Below are positions 34,234 to 46,662 of a DNA stretch of 64,000 bases, one piece after another. A program made the translations under genes and the position numbers. Numbering within the stretch: the stretch's first letter is position 1; each line of letters opens with the position of its first letter. Origin of the DNA: Luteimonas terricola (GTDB taxonomy: Bacteria; Pseudomonadota; Gammaproteobacteria; Xanthomonadales; Xanthomonadaceae). The notes under the pieces are model-generated. The model searched no databases. It saw only the letters and a program-made list of their open reading frames with translations, and was not told the DNA's origin. The stretch is from assembly GCF_004352845.1 (NCBI RefSeq), contig NZ_SJRX01000003.1:248001-312000 (forward strand), read 5' to 3'.

Positions 34234-36363
34234 TCAGCCCAGCAGGCCGCGGAAGTCGTGCACGTTCATGGGATAGCCGAGCCAGTAACCCTGGGCGAGG
34301 TCGCAGCCGCGTTCGCGCAGCACGTCGTACTGGCCTTCCTTCTCCACGCCTTCGGCAACCACGGTGATGCCCAGCGAGTGCGCCATGGCGATGATCGCCG
34401 TGGTCAGCGCCAGGTCGTCGGGATCGCGCAGCACGTCGGCGACGAAGCTCCGGTCGATCTTGACCCCGTCCACCGGTACCCGGCGCAGGTGGCTCAGGCC
34501 CGAGAACCCGGTGCCGAAGTCGTCCAGCCAGACCTTGACCCCGGCGTCGCGCAGGCGCGCGAGCAGGCTGCTCACCCGGAGCTCGTCGCCGATCACCGCG
34601 GTCTCGGTCAGCTCGATATGCAAACCGTCGGCCGGCAGGCCGGTCTGCGCCAGCGTGTGGTCGACCAGCGCGGCCAGGTCGCCGTTGCGCAGCTGCCGCG
34701 GCGAGACGTTGACCGAGACGAACAGGTTGCTCGCGGGGAAGTCGCGGCGCCAGGCCACCGCGTCCGCGCAGGCCGCACGCAGCACCTGCGGACCGATGGT
34801 CTCGATCAGGCCGCTCTGCTCGGCGACGTCGATGAACACCGACGGCGCGATCATGCCGTGCTCGGGGTGGTGCCAGCGCAGCAGCGCCTCGGCGCCGACC
34901 AGGCTGCGGTCCTCGAGGCGGTACACCGGCTGGTAGGCCAGGCTGAGCTCGCCGCGCTCCCAGGCCCCGCGCAGGTCCTGCTCCATGCTCACCCTGCGTT
35001 CGACGGCCTGGTCCATGGCCCGGCTGTAGAAGCGGTGGCAGTTCTTGCCCGCAACCTTGGCCTGGTACATCGCGATGTCGCCGTTCTTCATCAGCATGGT
35101 GGCGCCGGCGGCATCGTCTGGGAACAGGGTGACGCCGATCGAGGTGCCCAGGAACACCTGCCGCCCGCCGACCACGATCGGCCTGCTCAGCTCCGCCACC
35201 AGGGTTTCTGCCAGGTGGCTCGCCTGTTCGCGCATGTCGGCCGAGTCGCTACCGACGGACTCGACCAGGATCACGAACTCGTCGCCGCCGAAGCGCGCCA
35301 GCACCGAACCCGCGCCACCCAGCCGGTCCACGGCTTCGCGGATGCGGTTGGCGAACTGCACCAGCACCTCGTCGCCCGCATCGTGGCCGAGGGTGTCGTT
35401 GACGCGCTTGAAATCGTCGATGTCGGCGAACAGCAACGCCAGCTGGCGGCCGGCGCCGTGCAGCTCCATCAGCCTGCGGTCGAGCGACTCGCGGAACGCG
35501 AGCCGGTTGGCGAGCCCGGTCAGCGCGTCGGTATAGGCCATCCGCCGCATGTCGCGGTCGTGGCGGGCGATGCTCTCGCGCATGCGGCCGAACGCGCGCA
35601 TGAGGTCGCCGACTTCGTCGGTGCGCCCGCTGGCCGGAAGCTCGGCGACGAAATTGCCGGCCTCGATCTCGCGCGCGGCATCGGCGAGCTGGCGCACGGG
35701 GCGCACCAGCGTGCGCTGCACCAGCACGCCCAGGCCCACCGCCAGCAGCAGCAGCCCGGCCATCAGGGTCGCGATCCAGCCGGCATGGCGCTGGCCGATG
35801 ATCGCCAGGCGCTGGCCCATGCTGTTGGCGGCGCGCTGCTCGTCGGCCATCACCGACGCCAGCGAATAGCCCACCCGCAGCCCGCCCAGGCGGACCTCGC
35901 CGATGTACAGCGGCACGGCGACGTCAAGGGCCTCGTCGCTGGCCTGGATGTGCGGTGCGCGCGCAGTGACCGCCTCGAACGCCATGGCGTCGTCCATCAC
36001 CTGGCCATAGCTGCGGATGTCGCGCGAGCCGTCGTGGATGACGGTGCCATCGTTGTCGTACACCACCGCGTAGGCGACGTCGGGCTGCTTGAGCGTCGCG
36101 CGCAGCAGCACGCCGATCTCTTCGAGGTCGAAGTAGTACAGCGGATTGACCAGGCTGGCGGCAAGCTCCATGCCGGCGGCCTCGGAGCGCTCGGCCAGGC
36201 GGTCGAAGGCCAGCGCATGCATCGACTCCTGGCCCAGGGCCAGCACTTCGTTGCGCATCACCTCCTGCCGGTGCAGCACCAGCACGACCACCGCCAGCAC
36301 CGCCAGCACGGCCGCCGCCAGCGCCGCCAGGAAGCGGATGTACAGTCCGCTGCCGGACTTCAT
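34234..36363 (-). CDS. Membrane GGDEF-EAL protein with periplasmic sensor and HAMP
   Basis: The 709-residue protein has two membrane segments (about 8-30 and 195-217) around a periplasmic domain, a HAMP region (LVRPVRQLADAAREIEAG), a GGDEF domain with an intact GGDEF (359-363) and an EAL domain with EALLRW (from 492), DDFGTG and EGVE. Both halves keep their key residues, so it may make and break c-di-GMP. The ATG overlaps the TGA of the upstream binding-protein gene (ATGA at 36363-36360), so the two are tightly coupled. This resembles the NspS-MbaA pair of Vibrio cholerae, in which a periplasmic binding protein controls a GGDEF-EAL receptor. Confidence 0.93.
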   Translation of the reverse strand: MKSGSGLYIRFLAALAAAVLAVLAVVVLVLHRQEVMRNEVLALGQESMHALAFDRLAERSEAAGMELAASLVNPLYYFDLEEIGVLLRATLKQPDVAYAVVYDNDGTVIHDGSRDIRSYGQVMDDAMAFEAVTARAPHIQASDEALDVAVPLYIGEVRLGGLRVGYSLASVMADEQRAANSMGQRLAIIGQRHAGWIATLMAGLLLLAVGLGVLVQRTLVRPVRQLADAAREIEAGNFVAELPASGRTDEVGDLMRAFGRMRESIARHDRDMRRMAYTDALTGLANRLAFRESLDRRLMELHGAGRQLALLFADIDDFKRVNDTLGHDAGDEVLVQFANRIREAVDRLGGAGSVLARFGGDEFVILVESVGSDSADMREQASHLAETLVAELSRPIVVGGRQVFLGTSIGVTLFPDDAAGATMLMKNGDIAMYQAKVAGKNCHRFYSRAMDQAVERRVSMEQDLRGAWERGELSLAYQPVYRLEDRSLVGAEALLRWHHPEHGMIAPSVFIDVAEQSGLIETIGPQVLRAACADAVAWRRDFPASNLFVSVNVSPRQLRNGDLAALVDHTLAQTGLPADGLHIELTETAVIGDELRVSSLLARLRDAGVKVWLDDFGTGFSGLSHLRRVPVDGVKIDRSFVADVLRDPDDLALTTAIIAMAHSLGITVVAEGVEKEGQYDVLRERGCDLAQGYWLGYPMNVHDFRGLLG

Positions 36364-37277
36364 TCGAGCACCGCAGCGACCCGCGCCACGCCCGAGCTGA
36401 GCACGTCCAGCGACCTGCGCGTATCGCCCTCGATCGGCAGGAAGCGCGTGGTGCCGAAGAAGCGTTGCAGCGCCTCGCTGGCGGCCGGGTCGTTGGCGGC
36501 GCCAGCCAGGACCTCGCGCAGGCGCTCGACGACCGCCGGCGACAGATCGCCGCGCACCATTTCCAGCGCCCGCGGGTATTCGTCGGTGGCGTGGAAGGCG
36601 ACCAGGTCGCGGCGGTAGCTCTCGGGCATGCGCTGCATGCTTTCCCAGTCGAGGTTGCTGAAGGCCCCGGCGTCGACCAGACCCTTGTGCACCCAGGTGG
36701 AGATGTTGAACTCCGAGCGCGCGAACAGGTAGCCCACCGAGCCATCGACCGGACGGTCGAACGGCGACAGCAGGATCTCCATCGGCAGGCCGAGCGTGAT
36801 CAGCTCCATCGCCGGCACGAAGTACGCACTGGTGGAACTCGGGTTCTGGAACGCGATGCTGCGCCCGCGCAGATCGGCCAGGCTGGTGATGCCGCTGTCA
36901 CGGCGGGCGATGAACACAGTGTGGTAAGCGCCCACCCCGCTGCGTTCTGTCAGCAGCAGCGGACGCGCGCGCGCCCGGGCTTCCAGCGCCATCGCACTGG
37001 CCGAGGTCTCGGTGACCCAGTCGACGCGGCCCCGGCGCAGGTAGCTTTCCATCTGTTTGGCGTCGCGCGCCATCAACACGCGGCCCTCGCGGATGCCGAC
37101 GTCGCTCATCCGCGGAACAACGTAGTCCAGCAGCGACTTGAGCTGGTCGTAATGCGCAGCGGGGTCGTCGCTGATCCGGCCGAGCACCAGCACGCCAGGT
37201 TCGCTGGCGGCAAGCTGGCCACAGAGGAGCAGCGACGCGGCCATCGCGGCCAGCAGCTGGCGGAGGCGGCGGAACAT
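36360..37277 (-). CDS. Periplasmic phosphate/phosphonate-type binding protein (PhnD-like), coupled to c-di-GMP receptor
   Basis: The 305-residue protein has a signal peptide (about 1-24) and a type 2 periplasmic binding fold of the PhnD family (LGRISDDPAAHYDQLKSLLDYV, VDWVTETSASAMALEA, ADLRGRSIAFQNPSSTSAYFVPAMEL). PhnD proteins normally feed an ABC importer, but no permease or ATPase gene is present. Instead the stop overlaps the start of the GGDEF-EAL gene. I infer that it is a ligand sensor subunit and not a transporter part. The ligand could be phosphonate, phosphite or another oxyanion; it cannot be read from sequence. Confidence 0.85.
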   Translation of the reverse strand: MFRRLRQLLAAMAASLLLCGQLAASEPGVLVLGRISDDPAAHYDQLKSLLDYVVPRMSDVGIREGRVLMARDAKQMESYLRRGRVDWVTETSASAMALEARARARPLLLTERSGVGAYHTVFIARRDSGITSLADLRGRSIAFQNPSSTSAYFVPAMELITLGLPMEILLSPFDRPVDGSVGYLFARSEFNISTWVHKGLVDAGAFSNLDWESMQRMPESYRRDLVAFHATDEYPRALEMVRGDLSPAVVERLREVLAGAANDPAASEALQRFFGTTRFLPIEGDTRRSLDVLSSGVARVAAVLE

Positions 37278-37348
37278 CGGGCTTCGATCTGGGCTCTGGG
37301 CGCGGATGACGGCACAGAGTAGCTGAAAACCCCGGGGCGGACACGCAG

Positions 37349-38125
37349 TCAGGCTTGCTCTCCACCCGGCCCCGCGGCCAGTCGCGCCATGCGCTGGGCG
37401 TCGGCCAGCACGCCGCGCAGCAGGCGGACCTCGCGCTCGTCCAGGCCGCAGCGCAGGAAGATCCGGCGCAGCTTGCGCAGCGCCGAATCGGGCGCCCGGC
37501 CCTTGTGGAAATCGATCGCGTCCAGGGTCTCGGCGAGCTGGGCGAAGAAGCCCTCGAGCTGGGCGTGGCTGGCCGGCGGTTCACGATGGCCGTCGCCCCC
37601 GCCGGTGGGCAGGCTGGCGCGCTCGAGGACCGCCACCCGCAGTTCGTAGGCCAGCACCTGCACGGCGGACGCGAGGTTGAGCGAGCTGTAGCCGGGATTG
37701 GCCGGGATGTGGATGGCCGCGTGGCAGAGCTGCAGCTCGTCGTTGTCCAGGCCGGTGCGCTCGCGGCCGAACACCAGCGCCACCGAGGCCCCCGGCACCG
37801 CGGCATCCAGCAGTCGCGCCGCGCCCGCACGCGGCGCCAGCTCCTCGAGGGCGATGCGCCGGCTGCGCGCGGTGCAGCCCAGCACCAGGGCGCAGTCGGC
37901 CACCGCCTCGGCCAGGGTGCCGACGATGCTGGCGGCCTCCAGGACGTCGTCCGCGCCCGCCGCCATCGCCACCGCGTCGGCATGCGGGAACCGCTCCGGG
38001 GCCACCAGCACCAGCCGCTCCAGGCCCATGGTCTTGATGGCGCGGGCCGCCGAGCCGATGTTGCCCGGATGCTGGGTGCCGACGAGGACGATGCGGACTT
38101 CGCCCGCTGGCTGCGCAGTGTTCAT
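37349..38125 (-). CDS. trmJ: tRNA (cytidine32/uridine32-2'-O)-methyltransferase TrmJ
   Basis: The 258-residue protein is a SPOUT methyltransferase with the TrmJ N-terminal block [24 protein letters not shown], the knot region [17 protein letters not shown] and [23 protein letters not shown], then a C-terminal helical extension with [22 protein letters not shown]. TrmJ 2'-O-methylates residue 32 of several tRNAs. It diverges from suhB with 85 bp between starts; trmJ and suhB are neighbours in many gamma-proteobacteria. I see no other candidate identity for it. Confidence 0.94.
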   Translation of the reverse strand: MNTAQPAGEVRIVLVGTQHPGNIGSAARAIKTMGLERLVLVAPERFPHADAVAMAAGADDVLEAASIVGTLAEAVADCALVLGCTARSRRIALEELAPRAGAARLLDAAVPGASVALVFGRERTGLDNDELQLCHAAIHIPANPGYSSLNLASAVQVLAYELRVAVLERASLPTGGGDGHREPPASHAQLEGFFAQLAETLDAIDFHKGRAPDSALRKLRRIFLRCGLDEREVRLLRGVLADAQRMARLAAGPGGEQA

Positions 38126-38210
38126 GGGCGCGAATGGTAAACTGTGCGACGGCCTCGAGCCGATTGCTCTTTCCCCCTGCCGTCCCCCTCAACGCTGGAG
38201 TCCGCCTGCG

Positions 38211-39035
38211 ATGCAACAACCTGCCGTCAATATCATGGTCAAGGCGGCCCGCGCCGGCGGCAACATCCTGCTCCGGCACATGAACAAGCTCGACGCGATC
38301 AACGTGGTCGAGAAGGACCGCATGGACTACGCCAGCGAAGTCGACCGGCTCGCCGAGGTGGCGGTGGTCAAGGAGCTGCGCCGCGCCTACCCGGAATACG
38401 CCGTGCTCGGCGAGGAAGGCGGCGAGCAGAAGGGCAGCAAGGGCGCCAGCCGCTACACCTGGGTCATCGACCCGCTCGACGGCACCAGCAACTACCTCCG
38501 TGGTTTCCCGCACTGGTGCGTCTCGATCGCGCTGTGCGAGGGTCCCGAACCGCTGTACGGCGTCATCTTCGACCCGCTGCGCAACGAGCTGTTCACCGCC
38601 ACCCGCGGCGGCGGCGCCCAGCTCAACGACAAGCGCATCCGCGTGGCCGAGCGCAAGGACCTCGCCGGCGCCAGCATCAGCACCGGCTTCCACCCGCGCG
38701 AGCGCTCACGCACCGCCGCACAGTTCGACTGCCTGCGCCAGGTGCTGTCGGTGGCCGAAGACGTGCGCCGCAGCGGCTCGGCCGCGCTCGACCTGGCCTA
38801 CGTGGCCGCGGGCCGCAGCGACGGCTATTTCGAGGCCGGCGTGCAGGCCTGGGACATCGCCGCCGGCATCCTGCTGGTGCGCGAGGCCGGCGGCAAGGTC
38901 TGCGATTATCGCGGTGCCGCGATGGGCCCCGTACACGTTGCGCTGCAGAGCCGCCAGATCGTGGCCGGCAACCTCCGCGTCGCCGAAGCGCTGCAGAAGA
39001 CCATCGTCGCCTCCGGCTACGCCGCCGCGTTCTGA
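38211..39035 (+). CDS. suhB: Inositol-1-monophosphatase SuhB
   Basis: The 274-residue protein has the inositol monophosphatase metal motifs: [21 protein letters not shown] and, near the C-terminus, [15 protein letters not shown]. SuhB hydrolyses myo-inositol 1-phosphate and also joins the rRNA antitermination complex with NusA/B/E/G in E. coli. GGAG lies 8 nt before the ATG at 38211, which sets the start; the longer frame upstream is not coding. A strong bidirectional terminator separates it from secF. A possible -10 (TAAACT) lies in the shared gap with trmJ. Confidence 0.95.
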   Translation: MQQPAVNIMVKAARAGGNILLRHMNKLDAINVVEKDRMDYASEVDRLAEVAVVKELRRAYPEYAVLGEEGGEQKGSKGASRYTWVIDPLDGTSNYLRGFPHWCVSIALCEGPEPLYGVIFDPLRNELFTATRGGGAQLNDKRIRVAERKDLAGASISTGFHPRERSRTAAQFDCLRQVLSVAEDVRRSGSAALDLAYVAAGRSDGYFEAGVQAWDIAAGILLVREAGGKVCDYRGAAMGPVHVALQSRQIVAGNLRVAEALQKTIVASGYAAAF

Positions 39036-39060
39036 AACCCGGGGCTACCCGGCACGACAG

Positions 39061-39090
39061 AAAAAAACCCCGCAGCGATGCGGGGTTTTT
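39061..39090. terminator. Bidirectional intrinsic terminator between suhB and secF
   Basis: ACCCCGCA pairs with TGCGGGGT around a short GCGA loop. It is flanked by seven A residues on the left and five T residues on the right, so it can stop transcription from both sides. It lies between the stop codons of suhB (39035) and secF (39110). Confidence 0.92.
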
Positions 39091-39109
39091 GCTGTCCTGC
39101 GGAGAGGCG

Positions 39110-40075
39110 TCAGGGCCTCCGCGCAAGCTCCGCGTCGTCGCGCGACTTCGGCAGCAGGTCCTGCTTGCTGACCTTGAGGAAGCCCATCGTCAGCAGCGGG
39201 CAGGCCACCAGGATCGACGACAGGGTGCCGATCGCGATGCCTATCATCATCGCCAGCGACATGCCTTCCAGCGAGCCGCCGCCGTACAGGAACAGCGCCA
39301 TCACGGTCAGGAACGCCACAACCGAGGTGATGATGGTGCGCGACAGGGTCTGGTTGATCGAGGCGTTGAGCACTTCCCTCGGCGGCGCGCGCATGGCGCG
39401 GAAGTTCTCGCGCACGCGGTCGAAGACCACGATGGTGTCGTTGATCGAGAAGCCCATCGCCGACAGCAGGCCCGCCAGCACGGTGAGGTCGAACTCCTTG
39501 CCGCTGATCGCGAACCAGCCGGCCACGATCAGCACGTCGTTGAGCGTGGTGACGATGGCCGCAATCGCGAACTTCCATTCGAAGCGGAAGCCGATGTAGA
39601 TCAGGAAGCCCACGACCACGAACAGGATCGCGTACAGGCCGTTCCAGGCCAGGTCGCGGCCGACCTGCGGGCCGACGAAGGCGCTGCCCATGACCTGGGC
39701 CTGGTTGCCCTCGATCGATGCCGCCTCGCGTACTTCATCGGCGGTGTGCGCGGTCGCGTCCACGCTGGTCTCGCCATCGCGCGGCTGCAGGCGCACCAGC
39801 AGGTCGCTGCCGCTGCCGAAGGTCTGCACCTGGGCGCTGCCGTAGCCGGCATCCTCCAGGCGCTCGCGCACGCCGTCGACGTCGGCGGGCGACTCGAAGC
39901 GCAGTTCGACCACGGTGCCACCGGTGAAATCGAGCGCGTAGTTGAAGCCCTTGCCGGTGATCGCCGCGATGGAGGCGATGGTGAGCAGCACGAACGCCGC
40001 CACCGACACCCAGCGCAGGCGCATGAAGTCGATGTTCGGGGTGGCCGGGATGAGGCGCAGGGGAAAGATATTCAT
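39110..40075 (-). CDS. secF: Protein translocase subunit SecF
   Basis: The 321-residue protein has six membrane segments and the SecF signatures DFTGGTVVELRFE in the periplasmic loop, GFSINDTIVVFDRVREN and LNASINQTLSRTIITS. SecD and SecF use proton-motive force to pull proteins through SecYEG on the periplasmic side. It lies 16 bp after secD, the last gene of queA/tgt-yajC-secD-secF. The C-terminal basic tail is short and unconserved. The terminator at 39061-39090 closes the unit. Confidence 0.96.
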   Translation of the reverse strand: MNIFPLRLIPATPNIDFMRLRWVSVAAFVLLTIASIAAITGKGFNYALDFTGGTVVELRFESPADVDGVRERLEDAGYGSAQVQTFGSGSDLLVRLQPRDGETSVDATAHTADEVREAASIEGNQAQVMGSAFVGPQVGRDLAWNGLYAILFVVVGFLIYIGFRFEWKFAIAAIVTTLNDVLIVAGWFAISGKEFDLTVLAGLLSAMGFSINDTIVVFDRVRENFRAMRAPPREVLNASINQTLSRTIITSVVAFLTVMALFLYGGGSLEGMSLAMMIGIAIGTLSSILVACPLLTMGFLKVSKQDLLPKSRDDAELARRP

Positions 40076-40091
40076 GTGTCGTATGCCCGCG

Positions 40092-41957
40092 TCAGATGGC
40101 CAGGGTCTTGAGCTTGCGCTTGCCGCCGTAGACCAGGGTGGCGACGCCGCGCGAGACGGTGACCGCGGTGAACACCGAGGTCATGATGCCGATCACCATC
40201 GTCACCGCGAAGCCCTTGAGCGGGCCGGTGCCGAAGGCGAACAGCGCGACGCCGGCGAGCAGCGCGGTCATGTTGGAGTCGAAGATCGTGCCCGAGGCCT
40301 TGTCGTAGCCATTGGCGATCGCCCCCCGTGCCGGCATGCCGTCCCGGAGCTCCTCGCGTATGCGTTCGTTGATCAGTACGTTGGCGTCCACCGACATGCC
40401 GATCGAGAGCGCCAGCCCGGCGAAGCCCGGCAGCGACATGGTCGCGCCGAACAGGCTCATGATCGCCACCACCATCAGCAGGTTGAGCAGCAGCGCGACG
40501 CAGGTGAACAGGCCGAACATGCGGTAGTAGATGCCGAAGAACATCAGCGTGAACACGAACGCGTACAACACGGCCGTGGTACCGCGCTCGACGTTCTCCT
40601 TGCCCAGGCTGGGGCCGACGATGCGCTCCTCGATGAAGTCCATCGGCGCCGCCAGCGAACCCGAGCGCAGCAGGCGCGCGAGGCCGTCGGCCTCGGCCTT
40701 CTCCAGGCCCGTGGTCTGGAACTGCTTGCCGAACACGCCATTGATGTTGGCAACCGAGATCACCTCTTCGCTGACGCGGAAGCTGCGCACCTCTTCGCCC
40801 GCCGCGTTCGTGGTGACCTGCGGCACGCGCTCGATGTAGACCACGGCCATCGGCTTGCCGACGCTGACCGAGGTGAAATCGAACATGCGCTGGCCGCCGA
40901 CGTTGTTGAGCGTCACGCTCACCGCCGGCATGCCGTTCTCGTCGAGCGTCGACTGCGCCATGACCATCTGCTCGCCGGACGCGATCACGCGCTTGGACAG
41001 CAGCACCGGGATCGGCCTGCCGTCGATGCCGGTGCGGCGCTCGTAATAGACCCGCGCCTCCGGCGGCACGTTGCCCGAGGCCACGGCGTCGTAGGGATCG
41101 CCGTCGATGACCGCGCGGTATTCCAGGGTCGCGGTGGCACCGATCATGCGCTTGGCTTCGGCGGTGTCCTGCACGCCCGGCAGCTGCACGACCACGCGGT
41201 CGTTGCCCTGGCGGGTGATGACCGGCTCGCCGACGCCGACTTCATCGACGCGGTTGCGCAGCGTGGTGATGTTCTGGTCGATGGCGTCGGCCGAGATCTG
41301 GTTGAGCTCGGTGTCGGGCACGCGGATGGTGATGCGGCTGCCCACGGCCTGGCGCAGCAGGGTCGGCTGGGCGACGGCAAGCAGGCTCATGGCGCGGTCG
41401 GCATCGGCGGCATCGGCGAGCTGGGCGACGGTCGTGCCCGCGGCGTTGCGCTCCACCGAGTCGTAGCGGATGCGGTTGTCGCGCAGCACCGAGCGGACTT
41501 CGTCGGCGTAGGCGTCCAGGCGCTTGTCCAGCGCCGCCTGCTGGTCGACCTGGAGCACAAAGTGCACGCCGCCCTGCAGGTCGAGGCCGAGCAGCATCGG
41601 CTTGGCGCCGAACCACGACAACCAGTCGGGCACGTTGGATGCCAGGTTGAGCGCGACCACGTACTCGTCGCCCAGCGCCGGGCGCAGGGCGTCGGCGGCG
41701 CGCGTCTGGTCGTCCAGGCTGTGAAGCCGGACCATGCGTTCGCCCTCGCCGTCGGTGTCGACGGACTTCGCGGTCACGCCGGCCTCCGCCAACGCAGCCT
41801 CGATGCGGGCATCGAGCTCGACGCCGGTGGCGGCACCGCGGTTGGAGGTGATCTGTACCGAGGGATCCTGCGGATAGATGTTGGGCAGCGCGTACAGCGT
41901 TGCAAACAACACCACGAGCAGGATCACGATGTACTTCCAGCGGGGAAATTCGAGCAT
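40092..41957 (-). CDS. secD: Protein translocase subunit SecD
   Basis: The 621-residue protein starts with a membrane segment (YIVILLVVLFATLYALPNIYP), has a large periplasmic domain (about 35-440; GLDLQGGVHFVLQVD) and five further membrane segments with SIGMSVDANVLINERIREEL and GTGPLKGFAVTMVIG. Size and motifs match SecD. It partners SecF, encoded 16 bp downstream, and YajC, encoded upstream. The gap to yajC is 106 bp and shows no clear terminator, so one transcript is likely. Confidence 0.96.
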   Translation of the reverse strand: MLEFPRWKYIVILLVVLFATLYALPNIYPQDPSVQITSNRGAATGVELDARIEAALAEAGVTAKSVDTDGEGERMVRLHSLDDQTRAADALRPALGDEYVVALNLASNVPDWLSWFGAKPMLLGLDLQGGVHFVLQVDQQAALDKRLDAYADEVRSVLRDNRIRYDSVERNAAGTTVAQLADAADADRAMSLLAVAQPTLLRQAVGSRITIRVPDTELNQISADAIDQNITTLRNRVDEVGVGEPVITRQGNDRVVVQLPGVQDTAEAKRMIGATATLEYRAVIDGDPYDAVASGNVPPEARVYYERRTGIDGRPIPVLLSKRVIASGEQMVMAQSTLDENGMPAVSVTLNNVGGQRMFDFTSVSVGKPMAVVYIERVPQVTTNAAGEEVRSFRVSEEVISVANINGVFGKQFQTTGLEKAEADGLARLLRSGSLAAPMDFIEERIVGPSLGKENVERGTTAVLYAFVFTLMFFGIYYRMFGLFTCVALLLNLLMVVAIMSLFGATMSLPGFAGLALSIGMSVDANVLINERIREELRDGMPARGAIANGYDKASGTIFDSNMTALLAGVALFAFGTGPLKGFAVTMVIGIMTSVFTAVTVSRGVATLVYGGKRKLKTLAI

Positions 41958-42063
41958 GGTCAGGTCTTGCGCGAGGTCGTCCCGCGGGCGGGAGTGACGG
42001 GTTTTGCAGCAGGCGCCGGCAGCCGGCCGGCGCAGGCGCCGGCGACGATGCCTTCGGCGGGCG

Positions 42064-42399
42064 TCAGGCGGACTTCAGCGAGCCCTTGGGCAGCACGTTG
42101 CCCACGGCGGTCTTCTGCACGCGGATCTCGACGTTGTCGGCGATCTCGACGGTGATGAAACTGTCGCCGAGCTTGCGCACCACGCCGGCGATGCCGCTGG
42201 CGGTGATCACCTCGTCACCCACGGCGAGCTTCTCGACCATGGCGCGGTGTTCCTTCTGGCGCTTCATCTGCGGCCGGATCATCAGGAAATACATGATCGC
42301 GAACAGCACGACCATCATGATCGGGAACTGCCACGGGTTGGGCGCGGACGGTGCGTTCTGGGCGAATGCCGGGGCGATCAGGAAGTCAAGCAGGTTCAT
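42064..42399 (-). CDS. yajC: Sec translocon accessory protein YajC
   Basis: The 111-residue protein has one membrane segment (PWQFPIMMVVLFAIMYFLMI) followed by the YajC cytosolic domain (RPQMKRQKEHRAMVEKLAVGDEVITASGIAG). YajC joins SecDF in the holotranslocon. It lies between tgt (129 bp upstream) and secD (106 bp downstream), the standard order. The N-terminal 30 residues are Pro/Asn/Ala-rich as in relatives. Confidence 0.95.
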   Translation of the reverse strand: MNLLDFLIAPAFAQNAPSAPNPWQFPIMMVVLFAIMYFLMIRPQMKRQKEHRAMVEKLAVGDEVITASGIAGVVRKLGDSFITVEIADNVEIRVQKTAVGNVLPKGSLKSA

Positions 42400-42528
42400 C
42401 AGGACGGTCCAAGGCGGAAATCAGCTGGATAGTATGCCACGGCGGGGGCCAGGCCAGCCCGCCGCACCCGGATGGGCGCGGATGCATATGGCGCGGGTGG
42501 AACGGTGGAACCGGTGGACACAGGCGCG

Positions 42529-44925
<2,397 letters not shown>

Positions 44926-44929
<4 letters not shown>

Positions 44930-46659
44930 GACATCCTCTCCCGTCCATAGCGCACGCCCGCGCGTGCCAGCAGCACCACCGGCAGCAGGCCGACGGCGAC
45001 GATCAGCAATGCCGCCACGGCGCCTTCCTCATAGGTTCCGCGCGAAGCCTCGGCATACAGCCAGGTCGCGAGGGTCTCGAAATTCAGCGGCCGCAGCAGC
45101 AGCGTGGCCGGCAGCTCCTTCATCGCATCGACGAACACCAGCAGCGCGGCCGCCGCCAGCGCCGGCCGCAGCAGCGGCAGGTGCACGCGCCGCAGCGCAG
45201 CCCCCGGGGCGTGGCCCAGGCTGGCCGCGGCCTGGTCGAAGCTCGGCGGGATCCGCGCCAGCCCGGCCTCGACGCCACCCGAGGCGATCGCCAGGAAGCG
45301 CGCCACGTAGGCCAGCACCAGCGCCGCCGCCGAGCCCATCAACACCATCCGCGGTTCCATGCCGAAGGCGCCAAGCACCAGGTTGGCGCCGTCGTCGAAC
45401 CAGGCCAGCGGCAGCAGCAGGCCGATCGCCAGCACCGTGCCCGGCACCGCATAGCCGAGGCTGCCGCTGCGCAGCGCGAACAGCGCGCCCGCCGACCGCC
45501 GCCGCCCCTGCGCCAGGCGCAGCGCCCAGCCCAGCACCAGGCCCGCGGCCAGGGTGACCACCGTGGCGGCCAGGGCGATGAGCACGGTATTGCGGACGCT
45601 CGCCAGCAGCTGCGGCGACACCCCGTCGTGGCCCAGGCGCGCGATGCCCTCCCAGGCCAGGTAGCCGGCCGGGAGCACAAAGCCGATCACCACCGGCAGC
45701 AGGCCCAGCAGCAGCGCCAACGCGGCCTTGCCGCCGCGCAGCCGGTGCGGGCGCATCGGCCGCGGACGATCGCCCACGGCATAACGCTGTCGCCGCCGCG
45801 CATAACGCTCGAGCGCCAGCAGCGCGACCACGATCGCCAACATGGCCAGCGCGATCTGCGCCGCGCCCGGCAGGTCGGCACGCGTCACCCAGGTGGTATA
45901 GACGGCCACCGTCATCGTCTGCACGCCGAGGAACTCCGAGGCGCCGATGTCGTTGAGCACCTCCATCAGCGCCAGCGCCGTGCCGATCGCGATCGCCGGC
46001 CGCGCCAGCGGCAGGGCCACGCGCCGGAACACCTGCACGGGCGTGGCACCAAGCGAGCGCGCCGCTTCCACCAGCCCCGCCGCCTGGGTCATGAACATCG
46101 CGCGCGTGGTCAGGTAGACATAGGGATAGAGCACGAAGCCCAGCAGCACGATGCAGCCGGCCAGCCCGCGGATGTCGGGCAGGCGGAAATCGCGCGGACT
46201 GTCGTAGCCGAGCAGGTCGCGCACCAGGCCCTGCACCGGCCCGAGCGGGTGCAGCAGGTCGAGGTAGGCGAAGGCGACGATGTAGGTCGGCACCGCCAGC
46301 GGCAGCAGCAGCGCCCAGGCCAGGGTGCGCCGGCCGGGGAACTCCCAGGCGGTGACCAGCCAGGCCGCACCGGTGCCGATCAGCACCACCAGCGTGCCCA
46401 CCCCGAGCAGCAGCAGCAGGGTGTTGCGCGCGGCGTTGGGCAGTACGTAGCGGGCGACGTGGCTCCACAACCCCTCCTGCCCGCCCTGCAGCGCGGTCCA
46501 GAAGAGCGCAGCCAGCGGCAGCACCACCACGGCCGCGATCGCCACCGCGGCCCACTGCCATGGGCCTTCGGGCAGCAGTCGCCGCAGCCCGCGGCCCGGA
46601 ACGCCGCGGGCTGCCGGATGCAGCGCAGCCGCAGTCGTTCCAGTCGCCACCACCGTCAT
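44926..46659 (-). CDS. fbpB: Iron(III) ABC transporter permease, fused two-domain (FbpB type)
   Basis: The 577-residue protein holds two permease halves in one chain, each with about six membrane segments and an EAA loop: EAARSLGATPVQVFRRVALPL in the first and QAAASLGHAPGAALRRVHLPL in the second. This double layout is typical of FbpB/SfuB/HitB ferric iron permeases. It lies 3 bp after the binding-protein gene and overlaps the ATPase start by 4 nt, so all three are one unit. The N-terminal 25 residues are cytosolic and unconserved. Confidence 0.9.
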
Positions 46660-46662
46660 GGA

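Noticed and set aside
39061..39090. Short palindrome considered as a repeat element
   Set aside because: The A- and T-runs on its two sides make it a standard bidirectional terminator.
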